This document shows, in pieces, positions 26,930 to 35,391 of a stretch of 64,000 bases of DNA. The DNA is from Flavobacterium glaciei (GTDB taxonomy: Bacteria; Bacteroidota; Bacteroidia; Flavobacteriales; Flavobacteriaceae): positions 62,001 through 126,000 of the forward strand of contig NZ_QQBA01000007.1 in the NCBI RefSeq assembly GCF_003350545.1, written 5' to 3'. Each line of letters begins with the position of its first letter. Position 1 is the first letter of the stretch. The notes beneath the pieces are model-generated. The model did not search any database. It saw nothing but the letters and a program-made list of their open reading frames with translations, and had not been told where the DNA came from. A program made the position numbers and the translations under genes.

Positions 26930-27316
26930 ATGGTTTCTCAAATAACAAGAGGTATTAAAATTTCAGTTTTGACTAGTTTTGAGGGTACATACTTCAAAAA
27001 CTATAAGATTCACTTTGCTTTTAGTTATGTAATCACGATTGAAAATCACAGTAAAGATTCAGTTCAATTGATCTCTCGTCATTGGGAAATTTTTGACTCT
27101 TTAAATACTATTGAAATAGTTGACGGAGAAGGCGTGATTGGGAAAAAACCAGTTTTAAAACCTGGAGAATTTCATACATACAGCTCTGGTTGTTTGCTTT
27201 CCTCCCCTTATGGAGCTATGAAAGGACATTTCAATATGATTAACTTTACCTCAACCAGAAACTTCAAGGTTATTGTACCTACTTTTAGGTTATGTGCTCC
27301 GTTTGCACTCAATTAA
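26930..27316 (+). CDS. apaG: ApaG domain protein
   Basis: A 128-residue, single-domain beta-sandwich protein of the ApaG family, typical length. Conserved segments: FAFSYVITIENHS, LISRHWEIFDS, VDGEGVIGKKPVLKPGE and FHTYSSGCLLSSPYGAMKGHF. ApaG was linked to cobalt and magnesium tolerance in enterobacteria, but its molecular role is unclear; similar domains occur in F-box proteins. It has its own promoter and no operon partner. Confidence 0.94.
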   Translation: MVSQITRGIKISVLTSFEGTYFKNYKIHFAFSYVITIENHSKDSVQLISRHWEIFDSLNTIEIVDGEGVIGKKPVLKPGEFHTYSSGCLLSSPYGAMKGHFNMINFTSTRNFKVIVPTFRLCAPFALN

Positions 27317-27334
27317 TTAATATATTTACTTAGA

Positions 27335-27473
27335 AGCACATCCTGCTATCCATTTCAAGTTTTTAAGTGTCAAGCACGTTTTGCTAGCCCTAAAAAGAGC
27401 TTCTTGCAGTCGCTTTTTTAGCGCTGCAAAATCGGCTTTCCATCATAAAAAGCTTTCCATTACTATCAGGGCT
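27335..27473. repeat. Flavobacterial intergenic repeat element, copy A
   Basis: About 140 bases with complementary ends (AGCACATCCTG on the left, CAGGGCT on the right) and the motifs CTGCTATCC and GGCTTTCC. I recognise this as the kind of dispersed intergenic element common in Flavobacterium genomes. It fills most of the 290-base gap between apaG and pruA and contains no open frame of note. A second, shorter element with a related core lies at 32549-32636. Confidence 0.55.
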
Positions 27474-27545
27474 ACAATCTAGATTAAGAACAACAAGAAG
27501 CTTTAGATTACTTTAAAAAATATCAAATCTTTAAAGAAACCTTTG

Positions 27546-27553
27546 TACTTTTG
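27546..27553 (+). promoter_or_regulatory. -7 element for pruA
   Basis: TACTTTTG, full match to TAnnTTTG, giving a leader of roughly 45 bases before the pruA ATG. Confidence 0.55.
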
Positions 27554-27606
27554 TTTATAATTTAAAAACAATACAACACTATTTTTAACCCAATAAAAAC
27601 ATCAAT

Positions 27607-29235
27607 ATGTTAAAAGGATTTTTTCACGTACCCAATGCGGTAAACGAACCTGTAAAAAGCTACGCCCCTAATTCGCCAGAACGAGCAGCTGTTTCTGCAG
27701 CATACGCCGAAATGTGGAACAGCACAGTAGACGTACCCCTTTATATCGGAAACGAAGAAGTTAGAACTGGAGATACAAAAAACATGACTGCACCACACGA
27801 CCATCAGCATGTGGTTGGTGTGTACCATCAAGCGGAAAAAAAACATATTGAAGCCGCTATTGCTACTGGACTTCAAGCAAAAGAAGCTTGGGCTAATATG
27901 GCTTGGGAACAGCGCGCGGGAATTTTCTTAAAAGCAGCAGAATTATTGGCTGGACCTTACAGAGCTAAAATCAACGCTGCAACAATGATTGCACAGTCAA
28001 AAACAATATACCAAGCAGAAATTGACGCCTCTTGTGAACTCATTGACTTTTTACGTTTCAACGTACAGTACATGACACAAATTTACAACGAGCAACCAAA
28101 ATCTACCGCTGATATGTGGAACCGCGTTGAATACAGACCTCTTGAAGGATTTGTATACGCTATTACTCCTTTTAACTTTACAGCAATTGCTGGAAACTTA
28201 CCTACAAGTGCTGCCTTAATGGGTAACGTTGTGGTTTGGAAACCTGCAGCTACTCAAGTGTATTCTGCTAACTTATTGATGCAAATTTTTAAAGAAGCTG
28301 GTTTACCAAATGGTGTTATCAACATGGTAATGGGAGACTCAGGAATGATCACCGAAACTTTATTGGCTAGCCGTGATTTCGCTGGAGTGCACTTTACAGG
28401 ATCTACAGGCGTATTTAATGATATTTGGGCAAAAATTGGTACTAATATTAGCAAGTACAAAACATATCCACGTATTGTAGGTGAAACAGGCGGTAAAGAT
28501 TTCATCATTGCACACCCATCTGCTCACTCAAAACAAGTAAGTACTGGTATCGCTCGTGGCGCATTTGAATACCAAGGTCAAAAATGTAGCGCTGCTTCAC
28601 GCGTGTACATTCCGCAAAGTTTATGGCCAGCTGTACAAGCTGAACTAGAAGCTGATTTAAAATCAATGAAAATGGGATCACCACAAGATATGAGCAACTT
28701 TATCACTGCGGTAATCTCTGAAGGTTCTTTTGATAAATTGGCTAAAGCCATTGACCAAGCCAAAGCTGACGCTGATGCAGAGGTAATTATCGGTGGGAAT
28801 TATGACAAATCAAAAGGGTACTTTATTGAGCCAACTGTAATCCTTACTACAAATCCAAAATACGCTACAATGGAAACCGAATTATTCGGACCAGTTGTAA
28901 CTATTTATGTTTACGAAGATGCTAAATGGGCAGAAACATTGGAATTAGTAGACACTACATCAGAGTACGCTTTGACAGGAGCTGTTTTCAGTCAAGATCG
29001 TTATGCTATTGAAGAAGCTACTGTGAAATTACAAAACGCAGCTGGTAACTTCTACATCAATGATAAGCCAACAGGAGCAATTGTAGGAATGCAACCGTTC
29101 GGTGGAGCAAGAGGATCAGGAACGAATGATAAAGCAGGATCTATGCAAAACTTATTGCGTTGGACTTCGGCTAGAACCATCAAAGAAACTTTTGTAACGC
29201 CAGTTGATTATAGATACCCATTTTTAGGAGAGTAA
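27607..29235 (+). CDS. pruA: L-glutamate gamma-semialdehyde dehydrogenase (1-pyrroline-5-carboxylate dehydrogenase)
   Basis: Oxidises glutamate semialdehyde to glutamate with NAD, the second step of proline catabolism, in the cytoplasm. The 542-residue single-domain form is usual in Bacteroidetes, where proline dehydrogenase is a separate gene. The aldehyde dehydrogenase active site is clear: Glu about 292 in VGETGGKDF and the nucleophile Cys about 326 in EYQGQKCSAASR; FTGSTGVF is the NAD-binding turn and ETELFGPVV is also conserved. The N-terminal GFFHVPNAVNEPVKSY is characteristic of this subfamily. No prodh gene is adjacent. It ends in a strong hairpin shared with rsmG. Confidence 0.95.
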   Translation: MLKGFFHVPNAVNEPVKSYAPNSPERAAVSAAYAEMWNSTVDVPLYIGNEEVRTGDTKNMTAPHDHQHVVGVYHQAEKKHIEAAIATGLQAKEAWANMAWEQRAGIFLKAAELLAGPYRAKINAATMIAQSKTIYQAEIDASCELIDFLRFNVQYMTQIYNEQPKSTADMWNRVEYRPLEGFVYAITPFNFTAIAGNLPTSAALMGNVVVWKPAATQVYSANLLMQIFKEAGLPNGVINMVMGDSGMITETLLASRDFAGVHFTGSTGVFNDIWAKIGTNISKYKTYPRIVGETGGKDFIIAHPSAHSKQVSTGIARGAFEYQGQKCSAASRVYIPQSLWPAVQAELEADLKSMKMGSPQDMSNFITAVISEGSFDKLAKAIDQAKADADAEVIIGGNYDKSKGYFIEPTVILTTNPKYATMETELFGPVVTIYVYEDAKWAETLELVDTTSEYALTGAVFSQDRYAIEEATVKLQNAAGNFYINDKPTGAIVGMQPFGGARGSGTNDKAGSMQNLLRWTSARTIKETFVTPVDYRYPFLGE

Positions 29236-29287
29236 TTTTTAGTCCTAAAGTTTTAAAGTTAAAAGTCATAAAGTACTTTTGCAAATA

Positions 29288-29327
29288 CCAAAAAGCCGAA
29301 TCTAAATTTAGATTCGGCTTTTTTTAC
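29288..29327. terminator. Bidirectional terminator between pruA and rsmG
   Basis: A perfect 16-base palindromic arm, AAAAGCCGAATCTAAA (29291-29306) and its complement (29307-29322), followed by a T-run, between convergent genes. Confidence 0.85.
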
Positions 29328-29380
29328 ACTTTTTTTCTACTCATTTCTATCTGTCGACTTTAAGACTTTCGACCTTATGA

Positions 29381-30010
29381 CTAAACCGTAAACTTCAACG
29401 GCAAATGCACCACTTTCTTAGTTTCAAAGAATTCATCTTCAAAGAAATCTGCAAGATTATATTCAGTAGCTTTCGGAAAATCTTTCAATTCTTCGGTTAA
29501 GTCTCCTCCTTTTAAATACAGAATTCCGTTTTTCAATTCGTGTTTGTTGTTCTTTTTGATTTTGGTTTTAACCCAAGAAACAAAATCCGGCATATTCGTT
29601 ACGGCACGACTTACGATAAAATCAAAATCTCCCTTCACGTTTTCGGCACGCATTTGCTCCGCTTTTACATTTTTCAATTCTAAACCTTCGGCTACAGCCT
29701 GAACCACTTTAATTTTCTTGGCAATGATATCAATCAAATAAAAACGGGTTTCAGGAAAAAGAATCGCCAATGGAATTCCTGGAAATCCTCCACCAGTTCC
29801 AACATCCAAAACATACGTTCCTGGTTCGAATTTTATAATTTTTGCAATTCCCAACGAATGTAATATATGTTTAGTGTATAAAGCATCTATATCTTTTCGT
29901 GAAATAACATTGATTTTTTCGTTCCAATCATGGTATAAAAAATCCAGCTTTTCGAACTGCTCTTTCTGAATATCAGTTAAATTAGGAAAATACTTAAGAA
30001 TCTCGTCCAT
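29381..30010 (-). CDS. rsmG: 16S rRNA (guanine527-N7)-methyltransferase
   Basis: Methylates N7 of G527 in the 530 loop of 16S rRNA; loss causes low-level streptomycin resistance in other bacteria. The 209-residue length fits. Visible: the N-terminal WNEKINVISRKDI and LYTKHILHSLG, the SAM-binding loop VLDVGTGGGFPGIPLAI, and FDFIVSRAVTNMPDFV. Bacteroidetes do not always pair this gene with parA/parB, and here it is alone. A -7 element TACTTTTG lies 17 bases upstream on the same strand. Confidence 0.95.
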   Translation of the reverse strand: MDEILKYFPNLTDIQKEQFEKLDFLYHDWNEKINVISRKDIDALYTKHILHSLGIAKIIKFEPGTYVLDVGTGGGFPGIPLAILFPETRFYLIDIIAKKIKVVQAVAEGLELKNVKAEQMRAENVKGDFDFIVSRAVTNMPDFVSWVKTKIKKNNKHELKNGILYLKGGDLTEELKDFPKATEYNLADFFEDEFFETKKVVHLPLKFTV

Positions 30011-30026
30011 CTCTTATTTTTTTTAA

Positions 30027-30034
30027 CAAAAGTA
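30027..30034 (-). promoter_or_regulatory. -7 element for rsmG
   Basis: TACTTTTG on the minus strand, full match to TAnnTTTG, in the divergent gap between rsmG and the desaturase gene. Confidence 0.55.
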
Positions 30035-30091
30035 ATACTTTAGAGTTAAAATATTTATCTCAATTTTGTATATCAAAAAATTTATAATAAT

Positions 30092-30099
30092 TACCTTTG
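30092..30099 (+). promoter_or_regulatory. -7 element for the fatty acid desaturase
   Basis: TACCTTTG, full match to TAnnTTTG, 18 bases before the ATG. Confidence 0.6.
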
Positions 30100-30117
30100 A
30101 ACTTTTACTGAAATTAT

Positions 30118-31212
30118 ATGAATAATAATGCACCAACATTCGCTAAGCAAGATAGCTTAAAGTTCTTTAGAACACTTAACTCACGCGTTAACAATTACTT
30201 CAAAGAAAATAATATTCAAAAAACCGGGAACTGGAAACTGTACTTGAAAACCATAATTTTGTTTTCTGTATTCCTTGCACCTTATTTTTTAATTCTGACT
30301 CTTGGCATGCCATTTTGGGCACATATTCTATTAACTATTGTTATGGGAATAGGAATGGCCGGTGTAGGAATGAATGTGATGCACGATGGAAATCACGGTT
30401 CGTATTCTAATAAAACCTGGGTCAACAAATTCATGGGTGGTACTATTTATGTACTAGCGGGAAATGTATACAACTGGCAAGTACAACATAACGTGTTACA
30501 CCATACTTACACGAACATTCCTGGTCACGATGAGGATTTAGATGCTGGACGTGTAATTAGATTTACAAAAGAAGCAAAATGGTATAATTTTCACCGTTTC
30601 CAACAATATTATTCGGTTTTTTTATACGGATTACTAACGTTCAACTGGGCTATTACAACTGACTTTAAACAGATGAGAAGCTATTTGAAAAGAAAATTAT
30701 CGTACGGAGAAGCGAAAAGCCCAAAAATACTTTGGACGACTTTAATCATCACAAAAGTAATTTACGTTTCTATCTGGATCGTATTACCAATCGTTATTGG
30801 AATCACATGGTGGAAAGTGCTTATTGGTTTCTTCGTGATGCATTACACAGCTGGATTAATTCTAAGTATTGTATTTCAATTGGCACACGTTGTAGAAGAA
30901 ACAACAAATCCATCACCAAATGAATTAGGAGAAATGGACAATACTTGGGCGATACACCAATTGTTTACCACTACTAATTTTGCTCCTAAAAACGCAATAG
31001 TAAACTGGTACACAGGTGGATTAAATCACCAAATTGAGCACCATATTTTCCCAAATATCAGCCACGTGCATTATGGTAAAATTGCTAGTATAGTAAAAGA
31101 AACGGCTCAAGAATGCAACTTGCCGTATTACGAATACAAAACAATGCGAAGTGCAGTTATTGCTCATTTCAAACATTTAAAAGAGTTGGGAATGAAACCA
31201 GAACTTACATAA
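30118..31212 (+). CDS. Membrane fatty acid desaturase (acyl-CoA/acyl-lipid type)
   Basis: A 364-residue integral membrane di-iron enzyme that introduces a double bond into fatty acyl chains, adjusting membrane fluidity. Three histidine boxes are present: HDGNH (89-93), HNVLHH (124-129) and HQIEHH (about 304-309); the QIEHH form places it in the front-end or linoleoyl-type group. Hydrophobic spans occur at about 42-62, 66-85 and two in the middle (ILWTTLIITKVIYVSIWIVL region). No cytochrome b5 domain is fused, so an external electron donor is needed. Position of desaturation cannot be read from sequence. Confidence 0.92.
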   Translation: MNNNAPTFAKQDSLKFFRTLNSRVNNYFKENNIQKTGNWKLYLKTIILFSVFLAPYFLILTLGMPFWAHILLTIVMGIGMAGVGMNVMHDGNHGSYSNKTWVNKFMGGTIYVLAGNVYNWQVQHNVLHHTYTNIPGHDEDLDAGRVIRFTKEAKWYNFHRFQQYYSVFLYGLLTFNWAITTDFKQMRSYLKRKLSYGEAKSPKILWTTLIITKVIYVSIWIVLPIVIGITWWKVLIGFFVMHYTAGLILSIVFQLAHVVEETTNPSPNELGEMDNTWAIHQLFTTTNFAPKNAIVNWYTGGLNHQIEHHIFPNISHVHYGKIASIVKETAQECNLPYYEYKTMRSAVIAHFKHLKELGMKPELT

Positions 31213-31282
31213 TTATGCAACACCTAGAGATCAACTGCGGTGCATCTCTACTTAATAAATAAACTAACTACAACCTATTACA

Positions 31283-32470
31283 ATGAATCCATTATCCGAT
31301 AGAATTAACAATCTAGCAACATCACAAACACTAGCAATGGCTGCTTTAGCCAGAGAACTTAAAGCACAAGGAAAAGACATCATCAGTTTAAGTTTAGGAG
31401 AACCTGATTTTAATACGCCTGACTTTATCAAAGAAGCTGCAAAACGCGCTATTGATGAAAATTACAGCACTTATTCTCCAGTAGAAGGGTATGCAGAATT
31501 AAAAGAAGCCATCTGCAGAAAATTCAAAAGAGACAATGATTTAGACTACAAACCATCTCAAATTGTAGTTTCAACAGGAGCTAAACAATCCTTATACAAC
31601 ATTGCACAAGTAATGCTAAACGATGGTGACGAAGTAATTCTACCAGCTCCTTACTGGGTTTCTTATTTCGAAATCGTAAAGTTATCCGGTGGAGTTCCTG
31701 TAGAAGTACCAACTTCTGTAGATACGGATTTCAAAATCACACCAGAACAATTAGAAGCAGCGATTACACCAAAAACAAAAATGATGTGGTTCAGTTCTCC
31801 TTGTAATCCAAGTGGATCAGTATACAACAGAGAAGAATTAACGGCTCTTGCCAAAGTATTAGAGAAATACCCACACGTATATGTTGTTGCTGACGAAATC
31901 TACGAGCACATCAATTTCTCAGGGACTTTTTGTAGTATCGCATCTATCCCAGGAATGTTAGAAAGAACAATTACTGTAAATGGAGTTGCTAAAGCTTTCG
32001 CCATGACAGGATGGAGAATTGGATATATTGGCGCACCAGAATTTATTGCAAAAGCGTGTACAAAAATTCAAGGTCAAGTTACTTCAGGAGCAAATTCTAT
32101 CGCACAACGTGCTACCATTACAGCAGTAGATGCTGATCCAAGTGTATTAAAACACATGGTTGACGCTTTCCATAGCCGTAGAGATTTAGTGGTAGGATTA
32201 TTAAAAGAAATTCCAGGAGTAAAAATCAACGTTCCAGAAGGAGCTTTTTACGTATTCCCAGACGTTTCTTCTTTCTTCGGAAAAACATTAAAAGGAACCG
32301 AAATCAAAAATGCAATGGATTTATCAATGTACCTTTTGGCCGAAGCTAACGTAGCAACGGTAACAGGTGACGCTTTTGGTAATCCAGACTGTATTCGTTT
32401 CTCTTACGCAACCAGCGACGAGATCTTGAAAGAAGCATTAAAAAGAATCAAAGATGCTTTGGCTCTATAG
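31283..32470 (+). CDS. Class I PLP-dependent aminotransferase (aspartate aminotransferase-like)
   Basis: A 395-residue fold-type I aminotransferase of subgroup I-gamma, similar to Bacillus and Thermus aspartate aminotransferases. Conserved features: SLSLGEPDFNTP, STYSPVEGYAELKEAI, the STGAKQSLYN cofactor turn, FSSPCNPSGSVYNREEL, VADEIYEHI, and Lys237 (NGVAKAFAMTGWRIGY), which carries PLP. It probably interconverts aspartate and glutamate with their keto acids. It follows the desaturase gene by 70 bases, with a small 7-bp hairpin (TAGAGAT/ATCTCTA) between them, so cotranscription is uncertain. Confidence 0.92.
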   Translation: MNPLSDRINNLATSQTLAMAALARELKAQGKDIISLSLGEPDFNTPDFIKEAAKRAIDENYSTYSPVEGYAELKEAICRKFKRDNDLDYKPSQIVVSTGAKQSLYNIAQVMLNDGDEVILPAPYWVSYFEIVKLSGGVPVEVPTSVDTDFKITPEQLEAAITPKTKMMWFSSPCNPSGSVYNREELTALAKVLEKYPHVYVVADEIYEHINFSGTFCSIASIPGMLERTITVNGVAKAFAMTGWRIGYIGAPEFIAKACTKIQGQVTSGANSIAQRATITAVDADPSVLKHMVDAFHSRRDLVVGLLKEIPGVKINVPEGAFYVFPDVSSFFGKTLKGTEIKNAMDLSMYLLAEANVATVTGDAFGNPDCIRFSYATSDEILKEALKRIKDALAL

Positions 32471-32510
32471 TCAAAAATCATAAAGTCAAAATAAAACACA
32501 TAGCATATAA

Positions 32511-32546
32511 CAAAGCCTCAAGATATTCTTGGGGTTTTGTTGTTTT
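32511..32546 (+). terminator. Terminator after the aminotransferase
   Basis: Stem CCTCAAGA/TCTTGGGG with one G-T pair and a TATT loop, followed by TTTTGTTGTTTTT. Confidence 0.65.
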
Positions 32547-32548
32547 TG

Positions 32549-32636
32549 GGCGTGACCACAAGGGTCGGGCTTTCCGCTGCAATCTTTATATTTTTAAAGA
32601 AAAAATATAAAGGATTTCCACTGCACTCCCTCACGC
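32549..32636. repeat. Flavobacterial intergenic repeat element, copy B
   Basis: About 88 bases bounded by GCGTGA (32550-32555) and TCACGC (32631-32636) in inverted orientation. The interior has GGGTCGGGCTTTCCGCTGC, an AT-rich hairpin (CTTTATATTTTT...AAAATATAAAG) and GGATTTCCACTGC. It is clearly richer in G+C at its ends than the surroundings. The style resembles the element at 27335-27473 and dispersed repeats known to me from other Flavobacteriia. No open frame is inside. Confidence 0.65.
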
Positions 32637-32881
32637 AAACCCTGCAAAAATCATATTTATTTTAATGCAGTAAGGACTGCTTGTGAGCTGACTCAGCGTA
32701 TATAAACTACATAATAAAAACAATGAAATTTCTGATAATTTATATTTTTAATTTTATACTTTTATGCTTATAATTCAAAAGCTATTTTACTCGACAAAAC
32801 CACTTCATTTGAGATGGAATAAAGAATTTTCAAGGCTTATTTGTATTGGTTAGTAGAAAAATAAAGTAAACAAAAACATAA
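32637..32881. other. AT-rich upstream region of the OLD-family gene
   Basis: Together with the terminator and repeat this completes a 410-base gap. I find no gene and no strong TAnnTTTG promoter in it. Very low G+C just before the next gene is the only notable property. Confidence 0.4.
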
Positions 32882-34684
32882 ATGAAAATATATTCTCTAA
32901 ACATTAAAGGATTTAAAAGACTAAAAAATGTCGAAATTTTATTTGGTGATGCTACTTTTTTAATTGGACAAAACAACTGTGGAAAAAGCTCTGCAATAAA
33001 AGCAATAGAAACACTTTTATCTGGAAAAAAACAACTTAGTTCTAGTGATTATCATTCAATACTTGACGAAGAAACTAACGAAGTAAAAGTAGATACAAGT
33101 ATAATAGTTTTAGAAGCTGAATTCAGAAATTTACCTAATGAGTCTAAAACATGGAGAGGATTTAAAGGGAGAATCTTCACTTATGAAGTTACAGAAGATT
33201 CGGAAGAAACGGGACTTTCGGTTGTTTATCGGAAAACATACGAACTAGGAAAAGATGTTATTATTGAGTTTAAAACTAAAGTACGAACTATTAAAGAAGA
33301 ATTTGTTAAATGCAAAAAGCCTCAAGATTACATTGATTGTGGATTATCACCGGAAATAATTGAGGAATTTTTCCCCGATTTGGAATCTAACATTGGGAAA
33401 AATAAAAGTGCTTTAGAGAAATTAGAATTAATTGATGAAATTTGGGAAGTTTCAGATGAAGAAACTTGGTTTCAAAATCCTGGTGGAATACCTGGTAATG
33501 TTTTAAAAATGCTTCCCAGATTTTTGTTGATTCCTGTTGATGTAGGAATTCATGAAATTCAAGGAACAGGAAGCGGCGTTTTAAGTACAACCTTAGGCGA
33601 GCTTTTTCAGACAGTTCGAGAAAATTCTGAACATTTTAAAAATGCTCAAATACATTTAGACAATTTAGCTAAGGAACTTGACCCGAAAGATGACAATTCG
33701 GAATTTGGTAAAATGATGGACGAATTAAACAATGTTCTGTCATCAATTTTCCCAGACTCAAAACTTCATGCTACAACTAGCCTTAGTGACCCTTCGAGTT
33801 TAAAACCAAGTTTCAATGTGGAAATGTCTAGTAATATTAAAACTTCAGTTGACAATCAAGGTACAGGAATGGTTAGAGCGGCAGTTTTTGGCATGCTCCG
33901 ATATAGACAACTTTGGCTTTCGAAAAAAGAGGATGAGCATGCTAGGTCTATAATAATTTGTTTTGAAGAGCCTGAAACATATCTTCACCCAAGTGCTGCA
34001 AATCAAATGAGAGATGCTATCTATGAGTTAAGTTCTCAATCAGCTCAGATAATATCCTCTACTCATTCACCTTACTTAATTGATATATCTAGAAAACCTA
34101 AACAAATTTTAAATCGAATGTATAATTGCGGTAATCATGTTGATTGTAATACTTTTAGTGTAACTGAAAAATTTTTGGAATTACAATCAAATCAAAAGGA
34201 TTACGTAAAAATGCTTTTAAAAATAGACAATTATATTTCTAGAATATTTTTCACTAGGCACGTTGTCATAATTGAAGGAGATACAGAAGATATTTTAATA
34301 AAAGAAACATTAAAAAGACTTGAAAAATCAAAATATCTTAAAATAATTTCAGATTTTGAAATAATAAAGGCTCGTGGAAAAGCTTCGATTATAGGATTAG
34401 TCAAATATCTAACTTCAATGGGTATAAATCCAATCGTTGTCCATGATAAAGATTCAGAAGTACCAAATGCAGAGAAGTTTAATCAACCAATAATTGATGC
34501 TTTAGATGGTAATGGCAAAATTGTCTATATGGTAAATAACGTTGAAGAAGAACTCAACTATATTGCAACTTATGAAAAACCATACAAAGCTTATATTAAA
34601 ACTTTAGAATGGGGAGAAAATTGGAATGATTTACCTGAAAATTGGAGGACTAAAATGACTGAAATCTTTGGAGATTACATCTGA
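32882..34684 (+). CDS. OLD family ATP-dependent nuclease (AAA ATPase plus TOPRIM)
   Basis: A 600-residue overcoming-lysogenization-defect (OLD) protein. An SMC/ABC-like ATPase comes first: KGFKRLKNVEILFG, Walker A GQNNCGKSS at 29-37, an insert to about 330, then Walker B IIICFEEPETYLHPSA near 360 and a His switch in ISSTHSPYLI. The C-terminal TOPRIM nuclease domain has HVVIIEGDTEDILI near 463 and VHDKDSEVPN near 520. Such proteins are anti-phage or repair nucleases. The next gene is a VOC protein, so there is no GajB-type helicase partner and a Gabija system is excluded; it is a single-gene (class 1-like) OLD or has partners elsewhere. The gene sits between a repeat element and a 195-base gap, which suggests acquisition. 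Confidence 0.88.
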   Translation: MKIYSLNIKGFKRLKNVEILFGDATFLIGQNNCGKSSAIKAIETLLSGKKQLSSSDYHSILDEETNEVKVDTSIIVLEAEFRNLPNESKTWRGFKGRIFTYEVTEDSEETGLSVVYRKTYELGKDVIIEFKTKVRTIKEEFVKCKKPQDYIDCGLSPEIIEEFFPDLESNIGKNKSALEKLELIDEIWEVSDEETWFQNPGGIPGNVLKMLPRFLLIPVDVGIHEIQGTGSGVLSTTLGELFQTVRENSEHFKNAQIHLDNLAKELDPKDDNSEFGKMMDELNNVLSSIFPDSKLHATTSLSDPSSLKPSFNVEMSSNIKTSVDNQGTGMVRAAVFGMLRYRQLWLSKKEDEHARSIIICFEEPETYLHPSAANQMRDAIYELSSQSAQIISSTHSPYLIDISRKPKQILNRMYNCGNHVDCNTFSVTEKFLELQSNQKDYVKMLLKIDNYISRIFFTRHVVIIEGDTEDILIKETLKRLEKSKYLKIISDFEIIKARGKASIIGLVKYLTSMGINPIVVHDKDSEVPNAEKFNQPIIDALDGNGKIVYMVNNVEEELNYIATYEKPYKAYIKTLEWGENWNDLPENWRTKMTEIFGDYI

Positions 34685-34879
34685 AAAATAATTCTTTAAA
34701 TGAGTAGAATTGTATTTCACAAACAGCATACTAAATGAAATTCTTGTCGAACGGAACTGCTTTACGCGTTTTTAACATTATGAAGTTTCATAACGTTTTT
34801 TGATTAAATTTTAAGTATTCCAAAAAATAACTTTAATTGAAAAAACATCCTCTAACATTCACATCAAATCCAAACTATC

Positions 34880-35236
34880 ATGCTCACCGCCATCAACCCA
34901 AAGTTACCCATGCGTAACAAAACGATTACAAGGAATTTCTACATCAACCAATTGGGTTTTCAGGAATGGGGTAATGCGGATTTTGACGGGTATTTGATGG
35001 TGCAAAAAGACAGTATTGAAATTCATTTCTTTGAGTTTGCAACCATAAATGCTGTTGAAAATTACTCAGGAGTTTACATTCGGGTGCAGGATATCGAAAC
35101 CGTTTATAACAACTTCCTGAACAACGGCGTTGCCATTCATCCCAACGGCCCTTTGGAAATTAAACCTTGGGGACAAAAGGAATTCTCTATTCTTGATCCA
35201 GACTACAACTTACTTACTTTTGGAGAAAGTTTGTAG
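34880..35236 (+). CDS. VOC family protein (bleomycin resistance/glyoxalase fold)
   Basis: A 118-residue protein with the two beta-alpha-beta-beta-beta modules of the vicinal oxygen chelate superfamily: AINPKLPMRNKTITRNFYI, LGFQEWGNADFDGYLMV, SIEIHFFEF, and the second module GVYIRVQDIETVYNNFLNNG ending EFSILDPDYNLLTFGE. The closest known group is Ble-type antibiotic-binding proteins, which sequester bleomycin, but most genomic members have no tested ligand. Metal ligands are not conserved enough to claim an enzyme. Confidence 0.88.
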   Translation: MLTAINPKLPMRNKTITRNFYINQLGFQEWGNADFDGYLMVQKDSIEIHFFEFATINAVENYSGVYIRVQDIETVYNNFLNNGVAIHPNGPLEIKPWGQKEFSILDPDYNLLTFGESL

Positions 35237-35391
35237 CTAAATTAGTGCCAAACCGTACAATGGAATTATTTCTAAAAAAATCGAGTCCTGAATTAGAAAT
35301 CTTGGAAAATTTATAAGAACTTTGCTCACTTTTTTAGGCACAAGCTAAAAAAACCTAAAGTTTTAAAAATAAACAATTTATCATCAACTCG

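Noticed and set aside
32882..35236. Gabija-type two-gene defence system
   Set aside because: The gene after the OLD nuclease is a small VOC protein, not a UvrD-like helicase.
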